DNA of 51,557 nt, from the NCBI GenBank assembly GCA_934524965.1, contig CAKSYU010000011.1, forward strand, positions 1 to 51,557, read 5' to 3'. The notes under the pieces were generated by a model. It made no database searches and had not been told where the DNA came from. It worked only from the letters and a program-made list of their open reading frames with translations. The position numbers and the translations under genes are program-made. Shown here piece after piece: positions 48,585 through 51,557 of the stretch. Source of the stretch: an uncultured Angelakisella sp. Its GTDB lineage: Bacteria > Bacillota > Clostridia > Oscillospirales > Ruminococcaceae. Within the stretch, counting starts at the first letter, position 1. Each line of letters opens with the position of its first letter.

Positions 48585-50841
48585 CCGCTTCGGCAGTCTG
48601 CTGCGGGGGCTTTTGCGCAAAAATCTCCCCAATATGGTGTATCTGGCGCTCATCGGGTTTGTCGGTATTCCGCTGCCCTACCTGCTTGCTATGTTCCGCC
48701 GCTGGCAGGAAAACGGCGTCTGGATCTACGAAAATATCAGCACCGCCGATGAGGGCGGCTTGTATGCCGGCGTCGCGGTGGGGGTCGTGTGCCTTTTGTG
48801 GCTGGCGGGCAGCTTTATCCTTGCCCTTACCGGCGTAGGCTATATGCACAACCACCGCGCGGTGGATCTGTACCACAGCCTGCCCGTCACCCGCGGTCAG
48901 CTCCTTTTGGGCAATGTGCTGGCAAATTTCCTTACCGTGGCGCTGCCCATGACCGTCAACACCCTGCTTACCGCTATTCTGGCGGCGGTGCGGCACGGCA
49001 TGACGCCGGATAGGGCGGAATTTCATCTCGGCGCGGTGGCGCTGGATCTTTTAGGGTGGTACATCACCGCCTTTGCCATCATCGTTATCGTCTACCTTGC
49101 CGCCACGCAGGTCGGCTCCACCTTTGATACCTTTCTCTTTTCCGGCGTCTATTTAGCGGCGCTGCCGGTGCTGTGCCTCACCCATATGGTCATGTGCCGC
49201 AGTTACCTTGCCGGCTGGGATTATGATTTGAAATGGCAGGTGTTCTGCACCCTTACTCCCTCGCTTACCATGATTGGCAGCTACTCCGCAAAGGGCGAAT
49301 GGCTGTACACGGCGCTGGCGATCTGGCTTGCCGCCGGCGTACTGCTGCTGTGGGCGGCAGTGCGGCTGTATCAGCGCCGCCCCAGCGAGCGTGCCGAAAG
49401 CCGCTGCCGGCAGGGGTTCGCCGCCGGTGTGTTCCGCTTTGTGGCGACCTTTGTAGGGGGCTTGGGCTTCGGGATCCTGTTCGGCGCTATTACCGGCGCG
49501 GACAGCAAAACCGTCAATCTTATCTGGACGGCGGTATTCTCCCTTGCGGTCTACTTCTTTACCGAGCTGATCTTGGGGCGCGGCTTTAGGGGCATGAAAC
49601 GGCGCAGCATCGTGACAGGGCTTGCCATGACCGTCGTGACGGTCGCTTACCTCGGGATCCTTTTTACCGGCGGGCTGGGCTTCGAGACACGGGTGCCCGA
49701 CGCCGAGCGGCTTGCCTCGGTGACGGTGGATTACCGCGGGCGCTATGACTATGTCAGCCTGAACAATGCCGGAAAATCGTACGTCTACGAGGAGGATAAC
49801 CGCTACTACAGCATGAGCAATTACGGGGCGGATAACCATATCACCTATTACAGCTACGACAGTATCGACGATGTGACGCTGCGCGGGCAGGAGGCGCTGC
49901 AGGCGGCAACGGCACTGCACCGCCTGCTTACCGAGGGCGGCGGGCTGAACGAGGGGAGCAGCGGCGAAAACTTTATGGGCAGAATCGCGCTGGAATACAC
50001 CTTTAACGACGGCAGAACCATGAAGCGGGTGTACTACGCCTACGGCGATGATACCCTGCTTGCCGCCTATTCTGCCCTGGAGGACACCCCCGAATTCCAA
50101 AGCCGCACCAACCCCCTGTACTACTGGTCGGCGGAGGAAAACACCTACCGGCAGATCGACCTGTGCGATAGGACCGGTTTTGATAAAACCACGCTGACCG
50201 AGACCGATCATGATATGGCGATGCTGGTCGCGGCGCTGCGGCTGGATCTGCTGGCAGAAAAGGCGATGGATTATTACAGCCCCGCGCGGAAGACGGTCTG
50301 CTATCTCTACCTGGAAAGCGAGCTGGAGGAGCGCTACAGCCGCCAGCCGGCGAAAAAGGACTTCTACGGCAGCTTTATGGTGCCGGTAGGGGAGAGCAAT
50401 ACCCACACGCTGGAGCTTTTGCGGCAGTGGGGCTTGGAAAGCTACCTGACCCCCGCCGAGTGGGACGGCATCTTTGTCACCACATGGGGCTGCGATGTGT
50501 TGGGCAGCGGCAGGACCATTCTTCCGCTGTGGTACGGCGTGGAGACCGAGATCTTCAACCAGGCGGAATACTACGACGGCATTTTGCTAAGCAAAGAGGA
50601 AGCCGAGCCGCTCTTAGCGCTGGCGACCTGCAATGACCCCAATACCGGCAGCGATAACTGCCTGTACCTCAGCTTTGTGCGGATCGCGCCGGACGGTACC
50701 GTAACCTACGGTCTGCCGATGTTCCTTCCCTTGGAGGAGGCATACCGCCAGCCGGTGCTGCGGGAATATCTTGCCGACCAGTACGGCGGTGATACACCGA
50801 TCCCCGCGACGCAGGATGCAGAGACGCTGAAAGCAAAATAA
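48559..50841 (+). CDS. ABC-2-type permease with large extracellular or cytoplasmic C-terminal domain
   Basis: A 760-aa protein. Residues 1-375 hold about eight membrane segments of an ABC-2-type permease (NHRAVDLYHSLPVTRGQLLLGNVL is the family-type loop between helices). Residues 380-760 form a large soluble domain rich in Tyr, Asp and Thr with no recognised motif. Similar fusions follow YtrA/YtrB-type genes in Clostridia. The start overlaps the ATPase gene by 26 bp. The exported substrate is unknown. Confidence 0.85.
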   Translation: MTTATSSPDRFGSLLRGLLRKNLPNMVYLALIGFVGIPLPYLLAMFRRWQENGVWIYENISTADEGGLYAGVAVGVVCLLWLAGSFILALTGVGYMHNHRAVDLYHSLPVTRGQLLLGNVLANFLTVALPMTVNTLLTAILAAVRHGMTPDRAEFHLGAVALDLLGWYITAFAIIVIVYLAATQVGSTFDTFLFSGVYLAALPVLCLTHMVMCRSYLAGWDYDLKWQVFCTLTPSLTMIGSYSAKGEWLYTALAIWLAAGVLLLWAAVRLYQRRPSERAESRCRQGFAAGVFRFVATFVGGLGFGILFGAITGADSKTVNLIWTAVFSLAVYFFTELILGRGFRGMKRRSIVTGLAMTVVTVAYLGILFTGGLGFETRVPDAERLASVTVDYRGRYDYVSLNNAGKSYVYEEDNRYYSMSNYGADNHITYYSYDSIDDVTLRGQEALQAATALHRLLTEGGGLNEGSSGENFMGRIALEYTFNDGRTMKRVYYAYGDDTLLAAYSALEDTPEFQSRTNPLYYWSAEENTYRQIDLCDRTGFDKTTLTETDHDMAMLVAALRLDLLAEKAMDYYSPARKTVCYLYLESELEERYSRQPAKKDFYGSFMVPVGESNTHTLELLRQWGLESYLTPAEWDGIFVTTWGCDVLGSGRTILPLWYGVETEIFNQAEYYDGILLSKEEAEPLLALATCNDPNTGSDNCLYLSFVRIAPDGTVTYGLPMFLPLEEAYRQPVLREYLADQYGGDTPIPATQDAETLKAK

Positions 50842-50860
50842 CGGCATAAATAAAGAAATA

Positions 50861-50904
50861 TCACCGGAGAAAGCTCCCAAAACGGCTTTTTCCGGTGATT
50901 TTTT
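50861..50904 (+). terminator. Terminator after the ABC exporter
   Basis: TCACCGGAGAAAGC pairs with GCTTTTTCCGGTGA (one mismatch) around a 10-nt loop, followed by TTTTTT. Confidence 0.92.
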
Positions 50905-50983
50905 GCGGCAAGAAGCAGTGTGAGTACGGACTATGGGACAGAGAAAGTGGTAGATTAGAGACAGCAAAAAGGAGGTGGGGAGC

Positions 50984-51172
50984 ATGTCATTCGGCAGAGA
51001 TGACGGTACCCAAAAGCTTTTGACCGTGCTGGTCATTCTGGCGTTGCTCGTGTTCGGTATGCCCATCATCGGTCTTTTTATGCTCGGCAACAGGCAAAGC
51101 CTTGTCAAGCAGATCATCGGTGCGGTACTCATTGTCGTCGGCATCGTCATCTGGATCGTGGTGCTGACCTGA
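50984..51172 (+). CDS. Small membrane protein, unknown function (copy 1)
   Basis: A 62-aa protein with two hydrophobic segments (about 14-36 and 45-62) separated by GNRQSLVKQII, and a short polar N terminus MSFGRDDGTQK. AAAGGAGG lies 8 nt before the ATG at 50984. It resembles the next gene in layout and sequence (GxxxLIVVGxxxW end), so the two look like a tandem duplication. Confidence 0.75.
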   Translation: MSFGRDDGTQKLLTVLVILALLVFGMPIIGLFMLGNRQSLVKQIIGAVLIVVGIVIWIVVLT

Positions 51173-51257
51173 TAGCGGGGCAAAAAGGGCAGTGCCGACG
51201 GAGACAATGGGACGGAGAAAACAATAGATTAGAAGATAACAAAGGGAGGTGAAAAGA

Positions 51258-51449
51258 ATGTCATCCGGAAAAAACGGCGATTTCTTTGATGATTCCTGCC
51301 TACTGGCTTGTATTCTGGGATTGGTATTTATGCCCGTGATGGGGGTATATTTCCTCGTCTCAGATGGTTCATCGGACAGGAAGCTGTTGGGGGTGGTGTT
51401 GACCGTTGTGGGGTCTTTTTTATGGTTTGTAGTAGGAGTGGGGAGATAA
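51258..51449 (+). CDS. Small membrane protein, unknown function (copy 2)
   Basis: A 63-aa paralogue of the preceding gene: polar start MSSGKNGDFFDD, two hydrophobic segments (about 17-37 and 45-61) and the LLGVVLTVVGSFLWFVVG end. GGGAGG precedes the ATG at 51258. The upstream regions of both copies share ATGGGAC(A/G)GAGAAA and TAGATTAGA, suggesting common control. Confidence 0.75.
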   Translation: MSSGKNGDFFDDSCLLACILGLVFMPVMGVYFLVSDGSSDRKLLGVVLTVVGSFLWFVVGVGR

Positions 51450-51453
51450 GCAA

Positions 51454-51520
51454 AGGGGTGCCGAGTAAAGCGGCACCCCACAGCTTGTCGAAAAAGTCCA
51501 GTGGGAGCTGGGCTTTTTCT
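51454..51520 (+). terminator. Paired hairpins and terminator after the small membrane genes
   Basis: GGGGTGCCG pairs with CGGCACCCC (51454-51479 region), then AAAAAGTCCAG (51491-51501) pairs with CTGGGCTTTTT (one wobble). The second hairpin ends in a T run and is the likely terminator. Confidence 0.75.
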
Positions 51521-51557
51521 CGTAGATATGGTACAATAGAATAGGGTGATGAAAAGA

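Overview
The window is an origin-proximal segment of a G+C-rich Firmicute, most likely a gut member of the Clostridia (Oscillospirales-like). Three things point there: the gene order dnaN-dnaA-[oriC]-rpmH-rnpA-yidD-yidC-jag-mnmE-mnmG-rsmG-noc-parA-parB, four perfect copies of the Firmicute parS site, and strong AGGAGG-type ribosome binding sites throughout. The species cannot be named from sequence alone.

Layout. 1-3.3 kb: dnaN and dnaA on the minus strand, with GTGGA-rich DnaA-box-like sites between them. 3.5-7 kb: rpmH, rnpA, yidD, yidC and jag on the plus strand. 7-10 kb: an MFS transporter and a divergent E2-acyltransferase-fold protein. 11-20.3 kb: mnmE, mnmG, rsmG, a Noc-like ParB, parA and parB, with parS at 15650, 16468, 17620 and 18485. 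20.5-27.6 kb: serS, then a BMP-family nucleoside ABC transporter (lipoprotein, double ATPase, two permeases). 28.2-33 kb: DAHP synthase, EPSP synthase, chorismate synthase, AroQ chorismate mutase and a GNAT acetyltransferase. 33.2-34.4 kb: three small minus-strand genes of unknown function. 34.5-39.6 kb: metallophosphoesterase, a DNPH1-like nucleotide N-hydrolase, Nif3-like protein, phosphohexomutase, TfoX-N protein and DUF1697 protein. 40-45.7 kb, minus strand: a zinc-peptidase-like protein, BioY with a BirA-type operator, TraX, RqcH and TrmK. 45.9-51.5 kb: a membrane-anchored coiled-coil protein plus polysaccharide deacetylase, a YtrA-type regulator with an ABC exporter, and two small paralogous membrane proteins.

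The most unusual content is between the genes. (i) About a dozen G+C-rich elements of 77-113 bp fold, on paper, into a closed four-way junction: one outer stem and three hairpins, mostly with 3-nt loops and in the best copies no unpaired base at the junction. Copies differ by compensatory changes and nearly all sit between codirectional genes. (ii) A second family of 0.2-0.9 kb mosaic repeats, itself built from hairpin modules, is inserted in the mnmE leader and between mnmE/mnmG, mnmG/rsmG, parA/parB, serS/bmp, permease/aroF and aroA/aroC, opening up normally compact operons. Two copies share an identical 216-bp block. (iii) Two copies of a non-coding element with terminal inverted repeats (MITE-like) lie at 7045-7244 and 39669-40046 in opposite orientations. 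No transposase, tRNA, rRNA, CRISPR array or prophage gene was seen.

How the genes work together: the left half is the replication, segregation and ribosome/membrane-biogenesis core. The middle supplies nucleoside salvage and the late shikimate pathway; aroB, aroE and aroK are not in the window. The right half mixes nucleotide housekeeping, ribosome rescue (RqcH), tRNA modification (TrmK), biotin uptake and envelope functions.
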